DNA of 64,000 nucleotides, from the NCBI GenBank assembly GCA_018398585.1, contig JAGTTD010000009.1, positions 14,823,193 to 14,887,192 on the forward strand, given 5' to 3'. The position numbers were made by a program, and so were the translations under genes. The notes beneath the pieces were generated by a model. That model worked only from the letters and a program-made list of their open reading frames with translations. It was not told where the DNA came from and did not search any database. Each line of letters starts with the position of its first letter. Position 1 is the first letter of the stretch. Positions 44,080 to 55,558 of the stretch are shown here, in pieces. This DNA comes from Simmondsia chinensis. Taxonomy: Eukaryota; Streptophyta; Magnoliopsida; Caryophyllales; Simmondsiaceae.

Positions 44080-44909
44080 GGATCCCATAATCTGTAACCG
44101 AACTCCTCATCACCATATCCTACAAATATGCACAGAGTGGCTTTACTATCAAGCTTGGATCTCTATTCCTTTGGCACATGCATGAAGGCTTTGCATCCAA
44201 GCACCTTCAAGTAAGAATAAGAAATGTCTTTTCCAGTCCACACTCTCTCTGGAATGTCAAAATGCAAAGGAACTGATGGACCTCTGTTGATGATGTACAC
44301 AGCAGTATCCCAAAATGCCTTAGGTAGCTTCGACATTCTGAGCAAACACCTGATTTTCTCCACAATGGTTCTATTCATTCTTTCTGCGACACCATTATAC
44401 TGAGGAGTACCCAGTACTATTCTTTCATGGCGAATCCCATGCTTCTTGCAGTACCTTCTAAAATCTCGGTTAACGTACTCTCTCCCATTGTCAGTTCGGA
44501 GACACTTCAGCAAAATCACTGTCTGTCTCTCCACCATGGCGTGAAATTGTTGAAAGACTTCATATATCTGGTTTTTGGATCTCAAACAAAACAACCAAGT
44601 TTTTCGTGAAGCATCATCAATAAAAGTAACAAAATATCGATTTCCTCCTAGAGACTCCACCTCTATAGGACCACATACATCAGAATGTATCAATTCAAGC
44701 TTATTTCATTTTCGTTTCAACTATTTACCAAAGCTGACTCCGTGTTGCTTACCTAACAAACAATCATCACAAGGGTTCAGTGAAGGAATGAGAGACTTTT
44801 TAGCCAATATCTGCAACCCTTTCTCACTGACATGAGCTAGCCGTCTGTCCCACAAATTAGGTGAAGTATCATCCTCAACTACGTTCAATTCACCACCACA
44901 CACTGTCAC
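44080..44909 (-). pseudogene. Copia integrase
   Basis: LWDRRLAHVSEKGLQILAKK and CDDCLLGKQHGVSF form the HHCC zinc part; the core starts MIHSDVCGPIEVESLGGNRY (first aspartate), then LRTDNGREYVNRDF (second) and YNGVAERMNRTIVEKIRCLL (glutamate), so the DDE triad is intact. A stop between the zinc part and core (about 44700) and one after HVPKE (44162) break the frame. The sequence style matches TNT1-like elements. Confidence 0.93.
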
Positions 44910-45062
44910 ACGTGTCTAGCATAATGAACAACAAAGCTGTCTTCTGGCTACTATTAGTGACCCCTTCGTAAGCTTCCATTTTCCATCACCAAGATGATGT
45001 GTATAACCTTCTTTGTCCATAACATTCACAGAAATCAGATTAAGGCGCAATTTAGGAATATG

Positions 45063-45340
45063 TCACACAGTTTTCAAAGTAACAATGCAACCAGTACTAG
45101 TCTGTACACGGATATCCCCAATCCCAACAATCTTAGCAACACTACTGTTGCCCATTTTTACAGCACCAAAATCACCTGCTTTGTACGTAGAAAAATACTC
45201 TCTCTTGGGAACACAATGATAAGAAGCACCAAAATCAACAATCCATTCAACATCACGATCACATATATGATTGCACTCACCCTGAGCATAAAACAATGTT
45301 ACCTGGCCATCATTATCATCACCTGTCACTGTAGCTATAG
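45063..45340 (-). pseudogene. Copia protease
   Basis: VEWIVDFGASYHCVPKREYF: the copia protease site is D-S-G-A-S-x-H; here the serine is phenylalanine (D-F-G-A-S-Y-H), the aspartate kept. KAGDFGAVKMGNSSVAKIVG and VTLKTV follow as in Tork-type elements. Confidence 0.9.
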
Positions 45341-45394
45341 TCTTTTTATCATTTGCCTTATTTTGACTTGTTTCACCTTTTTGTTCTTTCTTCA

Positions 45395-45960
45395 GAAGAA
45401 AACAATCTCTTCTCAGGTGTCCACTTTTATGACAATGCCAGCACTATGGTTTTGCTCCTCTGGACTTAGACCTCTAGACTTATGAAGCCCCTTAGGCCCT
45501 CTACTCTTACTTCTGCCTCGGTTCTCAGTAACAAGTGCCTGCGCATCAGCACCCATCTCTCTTCTCCTTATCTCCTCATTAAACAAGCAATCTTTTACGG
45601 CACTCAAAGCCAACTTTCCATCAGAGCTGAGTTGCTAACAGTTAGTACCAAGGTCTCCCAACCGTTAGGTAGAGAACTTAAAAGGAACAAAGCCTGCAAC
45701 TCATCATCAAGAGTAATTTTCATAACAATCAACTGGTTAATAACATCCTGAAATTCATTCAAGTGTTCGGCCATTGATCGTCCCTCTTTCAATTTCAAGT
45801 TGACCAACTTCTTAATCAGAAAAGCCTTGTTTCGCGAATCTTTCTTTGATACCGACTCTCTAAACTTTCCATAATGTCTCGGCATTAGTCTCTCATGATA
45901 TATGGTGAAAAACACTGAAATCTACCCACTGTCAAATTGTCCCAACAGTTTTTCTATTCA
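45395..45960 (-). pseudogene. Copia gag with CCHC knuckle
   Basis: FRESVSKKDSRNKAFLIKKL, VNLKLKEGRSMAEHLNEFQD and LLSSLPNGWETLVLTVSNSA are the UBN2-type gag; CWHCHKSGHLRRDCF (about 45440-45395) is an intact CCHC zinc knuckle. Frame changes lie near 45610 and 45460. Confidence 0.92.
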
Positions 45961-46151
45961 GTTTCTCCCGTTCTTTATATGACATTTTTTTCCGGCCTAC
46001 CACTATCACCCTCAATCGGGTCATGTAAATCCTTACAATAAAGTAGGTCCTCCATCATTGGCTTCCAAATTGAATAATTTTCATCGGTCAATTTTATCAT
46101 TGTGCTACCCCTAGTACCCTCCATTATTATTCACAATAATTACGGACCTTA

Positions 46152-46163
46152 ACTCTGATACCA
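46152..46163 (-). promoter_or_regulatory. Primer binding site of the intron copia element
   Basis: ACTCTGATACCA, the reverse complement of TGGTATCAGAGT, one base off the tRNA-iMet site; three bases from the LTR. Confidence 0.88.
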
Positions 46164-46166
46164 CTT

Positions 46167-46847
46167 TGTTGGGTTCTAGACACCTAAACCCAATTCCAAT
46201 CGACCACTCAAGCCAATATCAATGATAGATATAAATCACAGGCACACCAATATCACCAAATATCAACGGAAAAATAGATATGCGGAATTAAAATCAACAC
46301 CAGATATAACGTGGAAAACCCTCCAGAGTAGAGGGAAAAACCACGGGCCAAACCGACAGCAAAATCCACTATAGTAAATAGCAATTACAATGTTTATAGT
46401 TTCAAGATGTTTTCCCTAACTTGAAACCTATAAGCAAATTGAGCGATACAAGGATTACCTCCCCAGGCCCGAAAACAATTGATTCTCCCGATCAATTAAC
46501 TCCAATCAATGCCTAGAAAACCTTCTCCAAATTGCTCCAAGATCAAACCCCGATCTTCACCGATAATATCGGAATTTCCGAGTACCGTTCGCGGTCGCTG
46601 CTTTCTCACGTTACTTTTGGGTTTTCGCTATTCAGAGCTGCTGCCGCACTCACTCTTTATTTGGGTTATATCTAGTAACCCTCACAAAACACAAATTGAT
46701 AGTATATATACTATCCCAAATCCAAACAACCCTCATGGGTTTTTCAAACCAAAGTGCATGGGCTTAAGAGGCCCATACTTTCTCCTTTTTTTCTTTAAAT
46801 TATTATAACATATGAGCTGGATCACAGTACATATTATATATCCCGCA
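46167..46847 (-). repeat. 5' LTR of the intron copia element
   Basis: TGTTGGGTTCTAG to TATCCCGCA, then CTATT. Partner of 41445-42129. Confidence 0.93.
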
Positions 46848-46889
46848 CTATTGTACATAAAGAAACTTTTGTGTCAGCAATGTAAGGTG

Positions 46890-47100
46890 GGATTAAAGCT
46901 TCGTTTGTTTTGGTGAAAAAAGGTTCCTATTTTATTAAGAAAATTTGGAAAACTGTTTAATATTGTTTTTCAAATTTGTGAAAGAAGAGGGAAAACTGGA
47001 AAACTATTTTCCAACTTTTTCAATTAGAAAACTGGACTATTTGATGGTCGTCTTCTTTTCCGTTGTTTGATACGCATTTTCTAATCTAACTAAAAAGATT
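46890..47100. repeat. TTTTCC-rich dispersed repeat in intron 2
   Basis: GGAAAACTATTTTCCAACTT and AATTAGAAAACTGGACTATT match the repeat at 21880-22095 in order and spacing. MITE-like; ends not set. Confidence 0.5.
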
Positions 47101-47168
47101 TTCAGAAGAAAAAGCTTTACCATCCAATGAATGGAAATTGACTTCCCTTGCAGGGGTGAGAAACTTAC

Positions 47169-47535
47169 CAGTAGGCCGAGGATAGACTTCAGGGTCAATG
47201 GGCCGGGCACCATGGACAGGATAATAACTCAAAAACAAGGCATGGGCCATAATAGAATTGGGCTGAATAGGGTCCAACACAATGCTATGGGCCTTAAGCC
47301 CATACACTCCAAATACGTCTTCACCCACCATCCCTATTTTACCCGTCCAAGGCCCAAGTGCTAGAACCACCGCTTCGGCCTCCATCACTCTCCCTCCCTC
47401 CACCACCGCGGTCGCCGCTCCACCACTACCTTCCGCTTCCGGTACCACCCTCTCTACCTTCCCCACCACCACCTCTGCCCCATACTTCTCCACCGCTACT
47501 TCCATCACTACCCTCGTAAAGAGGCCCGGGTGCAC
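47169..47535 (-). CDS. Exon 2 of the FAD-dependent oxidoreductase
   Basis: Begins after TTTGTACAG with VHPGLFTRVVMEVAVEKYGA and ends PEVYPRPTG at GTAAG (47164-47168). It holds AEAVVLALGPWTGKIGMVGE, the strand-loop near FAD in DAO enzymes, and GLKAHSIVLDP. No stop or frame break in 122 codons. GC-rich compared with its surroundings. Confidence 0.9.
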
Positions 47536-47683
47536 CTGTACAAATATAGCGTATCATGTTATGTCAATAATAAAATTGTATCAAACTCGTTTTACTTTAA
47601 AATTTCACTAAATATGGGATTTGTTTACCTTATTGATCACTATATTTATAAATTTATTCAAATTTTATCAATTAGGTAACCTC

Positions 47684-48483
47684 TGTTGAAAAATAGGGCA
47701 GATGGGTAATCAAAAATCTCAACCTCGAGAGGCAAAAGCTAACTCGAGAAGGGGGGCCAAATAAAACTTGAACTGACTTATAGAGGAACTTCGGCAGGAA
47801 GCCTCGAACTGAACACTATAGACCTCAAATTACAACAAACAGACTTAAGACATGGCAATAAAACAACTGAAATTAAAAGATTTAGAGTAGAAGGACTGAA
47901 CCAAGGAAGTTGCCACGCCGTGGAGTTCACCACTGCTCTAAGTCGTTTATGCCCCCGCTACGGCACGGGATTGTTAAACACTCCGACTCCCAAGGTTAAC
48001 ACAGCATCCAACACAAGAGTGTACTCTCGGGTGATGGGTTGGAGAACACCCCAACTTGCTTAGTAATCAGAGTATCGAGAAGGACTTAGAGAGATTTTAG
48101 AGAAGAAGAGAAGTATGTTTATGTGAATTCCGTGTGTAGAACAATGTTACGGCACGGTATTTATGGGAAAAATAGTTAACGCTAAAGCAAAAGCCAGTTA
48201 CGAAATGTGGGGAAGAAATCCAGCTTCAATTAGGAAGGTGGGTGGATATGGAGGACTAGAAGATCCGGCCACAACTAAGGCAAGAACGGTTATGAAAAGT
48301 GTGGGCGGTTACACGGTCAAAACGCATACTCGAGCTCGAACTTGCAGCCACGAATTCAAACTTGGAATAATGGATGTGACCTCGAGCTAGCAGCCTCAAG
48401 GTTGGTTAGGAGAGGACATATCAAGCTCGAACACATGCCCTCGAACTCCGTCCAGAGAACTCGCCTCAAGTTCGTTTCTAACA
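47684..48483 (-). mobile_element. Probable solo LTR between exons 1 and 2
   Basis: TGTTGAAAAATAGGG to GTTTCTAACA. On the minus strand a TATA-like CCCATAAATACC (about 48160) is followed by a CT-rich leader and a long R-U5-like stretch to the end, as in an LTR. Flanking 5-mers ACCTC and ACTAA do not match, so the borders or history are uncertain. It lies where about 70 codons of the oxidoreductase are missing. Confidence 0.5.
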
Positions 48484-48601
48484 ACTAAAATCACAAGGGC
48501 TGCAAAAAAACAAAATTCTTGGTTCGAAAAAATCCACCCCACACCATATCACGACGTGCCGGTCGGCCACAAGACTTTACCGAGGACAAGGACAAGGGGG
48601 C

Positions 48602-48844
48602 TTATAAAGTGGCTCTCTCCACTCTAGTACGCGCCAGCTCAGATAGGGGCCCACCGTCGCACCAATCAAGAGCGAGAAAGCCGCCGGCCTTGCCGGAGGC
48701 GGCGCAGGCGACCGACGATTGCTCGACGACGGTGACGGCGGCTCCTTTCTTGGAGAGGAAATAGGCTGCGCAGACTCCGATTACGCCACCGCCGCAGACT
48801 ATTACACGGCGGTGGACGTCGGGAGCGGTGGATTGCGAAGTCAT
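48602..48844 (-). CDS. Exon 1 of the FAD-dependent oxidoreductase, truncated
   Basis: ATG at 48842-48844. MTSQSTAPDVHRR, then the FAD Rossmann motif VIVCGGGVIGVCAAYF (GxGxxG as G-G-G-V-I-G), VVEQSSVACAASGKAGGF and LALDWCDGGPLSELAR. Homology ends near 48630; the frame then runs TRVERATL to a stop at 48602 without a clear splice donor. Confidence 0.85.
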   Translation of the reverse strand: MTSQSTAPDVHRRVIVCGGGVIGVCAAYFLSKKGAAVTVVEQSSVACAASGKAGGFLALDWCDGGPLSELARTRVERATL

Positions 48845-48895
48845 GACACGACGGAGTACGGCGGTGAGTTTTGTGGGGTTCGAGTGGCGGGATTG

Positions 48896-48936
48896 AAATA
48901 GGGGTAGGGGTAGGGGTAGGGGTAGGGGTAAGGGTT
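48896..48936 (+). promoter_or_regulatory. (GGGGTA)n G-rich repeat in the 5' leader of the oxidoreductase
   Basis: Five to six copies of GGGGTA and a final AAGGGTTGG, 55-90 bp upstream of the ATG. The template strand of the gene is G-rich, the transcript would be (CCCCUA)n. Four G-runs closely spaced can form a G-quadruplex; the unit is close to but not the plant telomere repeat TTTAGGG. Confidence 0.75.
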
Positions 48937-49273
48937 GGTGTAGGCGGTAAGCGCACGAGAGGGTTCGGATTTGTCTGAATTTCTTTTTTCATTTTAATTC
49001 ATTTAGTATTAAAATTATGTCATGTTTGAAGTAAGAAATTAGAACCCAGAATTTTAATTCTATTATTTAGTTTAACTATTCAAATTATAATTATAATTTT
49101 ATTACTCAATTCTATGAAATTAAATTTTAATTAAAAATTATACTTTCTAATTCCTTAGAGTAGAGGTAAGGAATTGCAATTCCATATAAATTTTATAGAC
49201 TCGAAACCCAAAATGACCGCACTTGATTAACCCAAATCTAAAATGACCCAAAATCGAATGACCTAGACACAAC
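48937..49273. other. Upstream region of the oxidoreductase and left flank of the hAT element
   Basis: AT-rich; from about 49200 it carries CCAAAATGACC-type words that continue at 63732-64000, which confirms both were joined before the hAT insertion. Confidence 0.6.
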
Positions 49274-49558
49274 TAGAGGTAGCCAATGGGCCGGGTCATT
49301 TTTTTCCCCCGTATAAATACTAACCACATTTCTTCATTCACCGCATAGCAATCTCTCCAATTCTCTTTTATCTACTTACATACAATTATTAGCTCTAAAT
49401 TTCTCAAGTTTGAAGTTTTAATTATGTTTTGTCCGTAGAAGCTTGTAGAAGTTCAAATTTCAGTTTTTGCTTAGGTAAAATTAGTGTCAAAATTTTATTT
49501 ATTTGTTATTTTTATTTGCATTCTTACTTGCATTTTGTAATTATAAATTAACAATATC

Positions 49559-51575
49559 ATGGCACATAATTCATCTTTATCTGGAGCTGGTCGATCCAGT
49601 TCTAGCTCTTCTCGACCTCCTAAAATTTCTAAAACGGGTAAAGGAGTTGAGCTTAATACCCAGGAACGTACTTTTTTAGAACCCGGTCCGTCACCTCCCT
49701 ACACAGACACCTGTGATTGGGAATAAGAACATCTCTACGAATAGGATTATCCTGAATTAGATGGTGCGGGACGTTCTGATCCCAAACCCACACCCACTAA
49801 CGATGAAACTGAAACCCCCACCTCTACTGGCAGTAGTAGACGCAATACTAGCGTTGTATGGAAACACTTTACACTAAATAGTCAACATAGTAAAGCATAT
49901 TGTACATTATATGATCCTACAAAAGTTTTCAGTCTTCCATTTAATAGTGGGACTTGCACTTTAAAAAGACACCTGCATAGAAGCCAACCCGAATTAAATG
50001 CAGATAAAACCAAAAAATTCTCGTACAACAAACGACTAGTACGCTTGCTAACTTTAAGTTTACAAATGAAGCTAACAAATACGAATTAATGAGATATATC
50101 ATTTCGGCTGAAAGGCTGTTTAGCACCGGTGAAGACCTTAGATTCGTCCGGTTCTATAAAACCACGTTAAACCCCACCACTTTAAGGGTTCCTCGGAACA
50201 CTTTGAACCGGGAAGCCTTTAGAAAATTTATAAATATGAAAAATAGCCTTCTAGATGTTTTAAAGGCGAACACAAGCATGTTTTTGTTTACGTCGGACAC
50301 GTGGAAGTTGAAATCCGATGTACCTTTCATGTGCATAATGGCACATTGAATTGATTCTTTCTATGTTATGCATAAATGAATAATTTATTTTTTTCTTCTT
50401 GAATATCCCCACAGTGCTCATGTAATCACATATGTCATTATAGACACATGCCATGAGTGGGGGATAAACTGCAAAATTTTTAACATTACTTTTGATAATG
50501 CTACTAATAACGATGCATCTGTTAAACAAATAATTAGGCATATGAGGCCCATATTAGATAGAAAATATTTTCATTTACGTTGCATCTATCATGTACTGCA
50601 TTTAATAATAATGGATGATTTACAACTTATAGATGTTTCTCTTATGTTTTTAAAAGAAGTAGTTAAAGCAATTAAGATATCTAAAATTAGGAAAAGAAAA
50701 TTTAAAAAACTTTGTGACACATATGGCATTCTTTCTTAAAAAAAAATCAATTAGATACATGTAATTGATGGTCATCTACAATTGATATGTTAGAAAGAAT
50801 CATACCATATAAAGATATCCTAATTGGATTTGTATAGCAAAATCCTTAGATCTAAGTTCTTTTAGTTTTGAATTTATAGATTGGAATGTAATTAATAAAA
50901 TCTGTAATTTTTTTGTTATTTTTAAAGAGGCTATGACCTTTTTTTTTTTATGTTGTTATCAAAACATTGCACAAGTAGATATTATTGCTTGGATAGTAGA
51001 TAACTCCTCCAACCCGTGCTGCAAGGTCCTATTGTCGTCACGAGGGAAAAAAATTTTAAATATTATTCTGAATTACCACTAGCATTTGTTATTGCCACCC
51101 TTTTTTATCCACGTTGTAAACTTACGGATTTGTAATTATTTGCTCTCCAATTTTTTATGCAGCATCTTTTATTGCTGGAGTTGATGAAAATTTACATAAT
51201 TTCTTTTCCGTGTATACTCGAAGATTATCATCTGATAATACAAATATTTCTTCTACATCATCTTTTTCGTCCTCTTCTAAAGGAAAATCATATGCGTGGG
51301 ATATGATGAACCGATTAAAGCCCAAACAAAGTCACACGTCATATGATGAGCTAAATTTGTACATGCGTTCGCCTATGCTCGACTTCAACCCGACATAAGC
51401 AAATCCATATTTTTGATATTTTGCAATGGCGGTGGTCAAATAAAACCTAATATCCTGTGTTTTTCACCATGGCATACGATATAGTAACGTGTCCGGTGTC
51501 TTTAGTACAATAGAGTGTGCTTTTAGTGCAGGTGGTAGATTGCTTGGATCAAATAGAGCGAAGCTAGCACTGGCC
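49559..51575 (+). pseudogene. hAT transposase, N-terminal and core part
   Basis: ATG at 49559: MAHNSSLSGAGRSSS. A BED zinc finger follows (VVWKHFTL, AYCTLYD, GTCTLKRHLHRSQPE); the second cysteine is Y, so the finger is damaged. RICESLEEPER-type core: MRYIISAERLFSTGEDLRFV, FLFTSDTWKLKSDVPFMCIM, FNITFDNATNNDASVKQIIR and RCIYHVLHLIIMDDL. Near the end DELNLYMRSPMLDF and TIECAFSAGGRLLGSNRAKL are the dimerisation region. Many stops and frame changes (first near 49724). It stops at 51575, where the copia element enters; the rest is at 63229. Confidence 0.92.
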
Positions 51576-53828
51576 TGTTGGGAAAAGTTATATTTTTGTT
51601 GGAAAAATAAACTATGATGCCGACTGTTGGGTTCACAATTCTCAAATATGGTCACAACAATAGGCACCTATTATAGCACTTATAGTAACAGACTCTTCTC
51701 TGTACCTAAGCCCCTGGTCGGAGAGTCATACTTCGTGACACCTCACGTGCCAGAGTTCCCGGGAATAGGTTTGTCTATATAAACCCTTTGCCCTAATACC
51801 AATTGTTGGGACGAATTTCAAAAATTCTTCCTAATTTTATAAAGTTTCCGCAGCGAAAGAGTTTAGAATTCATAATTATAAACCTAGAGTTGATTTAAAA
51901 TTCCTAATTTTAAATCTACAGATTTAAATTCATAATTTAAAATCTACAGATCTAAATTCATAATTTAGATCTACATGCTTTTTACTCTAATACATTCATA
52001 ACAATACATAAGCTTAAACATGTATAATAACAAATACTGTAAATAAATAGAATTGAAAACTAAAAGAGAAGAAAAGAAGAACATACCTGGAATTGCTTCA
52101 TTAATAAAGAAAACTAGAAAATACTAATAATCTTCAAAATTGAGACTCCACGATCTTCTACACAATGATCTCGAGCTGCCCAGAGGGTGGGCTCCAAAAA
52201 ATATTGAATTAAGGAAAGAAAAATTTCAACCGAAAATTTTTCTTTCCAGTTGGGTCTCCGAAATAATTTCGAGAACCCAAAAAAAATTTGTTTGATTGAA
52301 TGCCAAACCCTTAGAATTATGTACCTCTATTTATAGTAGTGTACCGGAGCGAACAATAACAAAAGTACTATGTGGAATTCGTAATTACCAAATCTAGTTG
52401 ACAAGCAAAACGCGTCGTTTAATTTAAACGCACAGTTAAAATGATGCGTTTTCATACAGGATCAATAGGCGTCTTTTTGTAATCATACCGCGTGTCATGT
52501 TTTGGGCCGCAATTGGTCGACACATGAGCACACGGATAGCCATGGGGCGCTGGTTCGTCCGTAGTGGTGCGCACAGATCGCCCCCTATTAAACACAGTTC
52601 TTTCTTTTTTTTTAATTTGTTTTTCACGTGTAAAAATTCATCTTATGAATTTTAATTCCCAAAAAATTATTTTTATTTATGTTTATAATTTTTATTCATA
52701 TCATGAATAATGTTTGGCAAAATTCAATTACCCATCTCATGCATAAATAATTCATCTCATGAATACATTAATATTTTTTCCGATGGCAATAAATATAGAG
52801 GCTTGCGCAGAGACCTCAGGGACAATTTAAATCTAGCTCCAAATGGATTAAATTAATGATATTATGAAATAATTTAATTACCATTTAATGAGACTTAATT
52901 CCACTAAATAAATCTCACTGCACTCAAGACTTAAACCATTGATTCGATATCTCCCTAATAGACTGTATTGATGACTACAAGCCATCCACTACATGTCCAT
53001 GACGAAGAATAAGTATAACTACTGCCAGTATTCTTCTCATAGGTTCTCCATTAGTTACTAACTCGCCCTTCACTGAATAATTCATTTATACTTGAACATA
53101 TTCATAGTATAAATTCCAAATGTCAAACATTTGGAATACTTAGGCCAAAGTTTTCGAACTATTCAAATATTTGCAAATTGACAAAGGGGACATCTGTATA
53201 TCATAAGACACTGTAGATTCCCTATTGAATACCTGATCCTTGTCACACTTCACGCCGCTACCCAGTGTACGTGGGAATTCAGTCATGCGTTTGGACCTTA
53301 CTTATAGCACACCAAAGTAACTATGCTCCATGCACAAGTCCAAAATACCCTCAGGATTTAGAGTCGTCGTTCAAACAGTACAATGTGAATCACTCATCTC
53401 CGTTAGTACTCTAGAAATAAGTAATTCACATGATCCAACTTAGTGTGTTAATCTTATTAAACACACTAACCTAATACTTTTGGATCTCCATCCACCTGAC
53501 CAAGACAAGTCATCTAAAGTGTCATGTTAGAGTGTTAACATACAAGTGGTCCAAACTTGTCTTCGATTACGAGCCTTTCAAACAACAATCCATACCATTT
53601 GTACCAAATCTATCTGTGGCTTAGTCTCATAAACTACTTAGAACAAACATGTAAATTATAGTCTGAGGACTACACTCATCTCATGGATGTCTCCCAAAAG
53701 AAAATTACATGCAGTATAAATGCTCGCTTACACAAATTTAACTAGAAAATGACTAGGATTTCAATTTTATTTATTAATTAAATAATATATCCAATATAAA
53801 TATGGATTTCATGATACTGTTCCTAACA
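51576..53828 (-). repeat. 3' LTR of the large copia element, 2253 bp
   Basis: Minus-strand TATA (CTACTATAAATAGAGG, about 52330-52345) divides U3 (52345-53828) from R-U5. U3 holds palindromes AAATTCAT-CTT-ATGAATTT (about 52634-52652), TTATTCAT-ATC-ATGAATAA (52692-52710) and ATTCAT-CTC-ATGAAT (52750-52764). Confidence 0.93.
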
Positions 53829-55100
53829 ATCTCCCACTTGTCCTAAATCCAATTTATGACAAAGTCCATACTCACCCCTTTTGAGTTTAAACCAAAGGTC
53901 TACTGAGTCTAACTGTTAGTAAGCTCGATTATTCTATTGTGAAGTCAGCAATACAATAATGCTTGACATTCCTCTCATTAATGGCTCCCACTCCAAGGGT
54001 AAATACATGCCCAAACGTCGAACATCTATCATTTTAATGTGATTAGAAGTCTTAAATAAGTATAGCCAACTGAAACCGGCTTGTCACTTCGAAATATCAA
54101 CATATACTTTTTAGTCCTTCTTAAGTACTAGAGAAAATGCTTCATTGACACCTAGTGCATCGGACCCGGGTTAGACTGACACCTGCTTACTATACCACAG
54201 CATAGCAAATATCTGGTCTCGTGCGCAGCATGGCATACATGAGGCTCCCACTGCCAAAGCATATGGAATATTCCTCACTGTTTCTCCTCTTGAGTTGTCA
54301 TAGAATACTGCTCTAAAGAGAAAAAGGAACTCCATGCCTGAAAGGTAAAAACCCTTTCTTAGAGTCCTCCATATAATACTTTGATGACATTTTGTCAATA
54401 TAAGTTGCTAAAGAAAGACCCAACATCCTACTCTTACGACATCGCAGAAGCTTAATCCTAAGAGTGGAGCTGGCTTCTCCTATGTCTTTCATATTGAGCT
54501 ATCATGACAACTAAATATTTATAGCTAATGACACCCCCACATCATTCCTAATGAGTAGTATATTATTGACATACAATACCAAGAAAGTCACTTCTTTCTC
54601 TCAATGTCATTTGTACACGCATGGTTTGTTCAAATTTTGCTCGAAACTATAAGGCTTAATTGCTTCATTGTGACTAAAAAGATCAGATTCAATGTCACGA
54701 TCAACCACTAAAAGTTCCCGCTATTAACCTGTCAGGTGTCCTGACAATCCTTCCACCACACCTAAGCTCTCGTGTACCTAGAACATTCTCGTTCCTATCA
54801 GTAGGTGCATCTAATGCATCCACTATGTCTTGAGTTGTGTCTAGCTATTTAGAATTAGTGTCATTTTCTTTTAATTCTTGTAATACTATTTTTTTTTTGT
54901 TTTTGTAGTTTACTTGCAAAATCCTTCTCTAAGTATTTAGCACTGTATTTACAAAAACCCTTTTTTTAATCAAAAACTATAGAGAAGACCGTCCTTGTTC
55001 CTTTTATTTGCAACACTATTCTACTGCGGTATACCTAGAGCAGAAAGCTGAGATCTTATCTCATTTGTAGTTTGGAAATCCAGAAATTTACTCGAAAAAT
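53829..55100 (-). pseudogene. Copia reverse transcriptase/RNase H remnants
   Basis: Starts on the right in broken text; about 54270-54150 reads the family string for the end of reverse transcriptase (PYALAVGASCMPCCARDQIF in one frame; SxMYAMxCTRPDICFA in shifted frames, then VSRYQSNPGPxH). A polypurine tract lies directly left (AATCTCCCACTTGTCC). Frames break every few dozen codons. Confidence 0.72.
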
Positions 55101-55159
55101 ATTCACCCCCTCGATCTGATCGAAGTGACTTAACTTGTTTACCTAATAGCTTTGAAAAT

Positions 55160-55558
55160 TCAACTTTCTACTCTTTGAAATTCTCCAAAAATGTCCGACT
55201 TATGTCTTATTAGGTAAACATATCCATACCTTGAGTAATCATCACTAAATTTGGTTAAGTACCCATACCCACCTCTTGCCTGAACATACATTGGTCCACA
55301 TACATCTATGTGAACCACCTCAAGTAAGTCACCAACCTTGTTGCCTTGACTCTTAAAGACAAACTTGGTCATCTTTCTTTCAATGCAGGATTTGCATATT
55401 GATAATAACCTTAAGTCCAATATTGGTCCATCTTTTACCAGTCTTTGGATCCTGTTGGAGTTGGTGTGATCTAAACATTGGTGCGAGGTGTAGGCATTAT
55501 CACTTTCAGGGTGTTTTGTTTTTAGAAGATTGAACAATTGAACTTGTGTTAGATTCAT
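55160..55558 (-). pseudogene. Copia pre-integrase and integrase core start
   Basis: CLDHTNSNRIQRLVKDG and CKSCIERKMTKFVFKSQGNK are the HHCC-containing pre-integrase part; LLEVVHIDVCGPMYVQARGG, YGYLTKFSDDYSRYGYVYLI the core with first aspartate and the DDYSRYG string. The frame ends before the second aspartate. Confidence 0.92.

Larger units (their letters stand above)
41445..46847 (-). mobile_element. Complete Ty1/copia element (Tork/TNT1-like) in intron 2
   Basis: LTRs at 41445-42129 (685 bp) and 46167-46847 (681 bp), both starting TGTTGGGTTCTAGACACC; flanked by CTATT at 41440-41444 and 46848-46852. Primer site at 46152-46163 and polypurine tract at 42130-42147 give minus orientation, the same as the host gene. 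Interior has gag, protease, integrase, reverse transcriptase and RNase H in copia order. The layout is whole, but stops and a changed catalytic box make it inactive. Both LTRs are alike apart from scattered differences. Confidence 0.95.
38330..48844 (-). pseudogene. FAD-dependent oxidoreductase (DAO family, TDA3-like), probably broken
   Basis: Three exons on the minus strand, spliced with correct GT/AG sites between exons 2 and 3. The product is a DAO-fold flavoenzyme; family members bind FAD through an N-terminal Rossmann motif, seen here as VCGGGVIGVCAAYFLSKKGA in exon 1. Homologues continue after GGPLSELAR with about 70 residues (SFNLHLxLAEEL to TTETTAQ) before VHPGLF, but none of this is found between exons 1 and 2; instead exon 1 runs into unrelated DNA and a stop, next to LTR-like sequence at 47684-48483. 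The second intron (38713-47168) is swollen to 8.5 kb by transposons. A deletion in this allele or an assembly fault are alternatives to a real pseudogene. Confidence 0.8.

Noticed and set aside
48666..48992. Second minus-strand frame with TPTPTPTP text and a plus-strand frame over the same region
   Set aside because: Shadows of exon 1 of the oxidoreductase and of the GGGGTA repeat in other frames.
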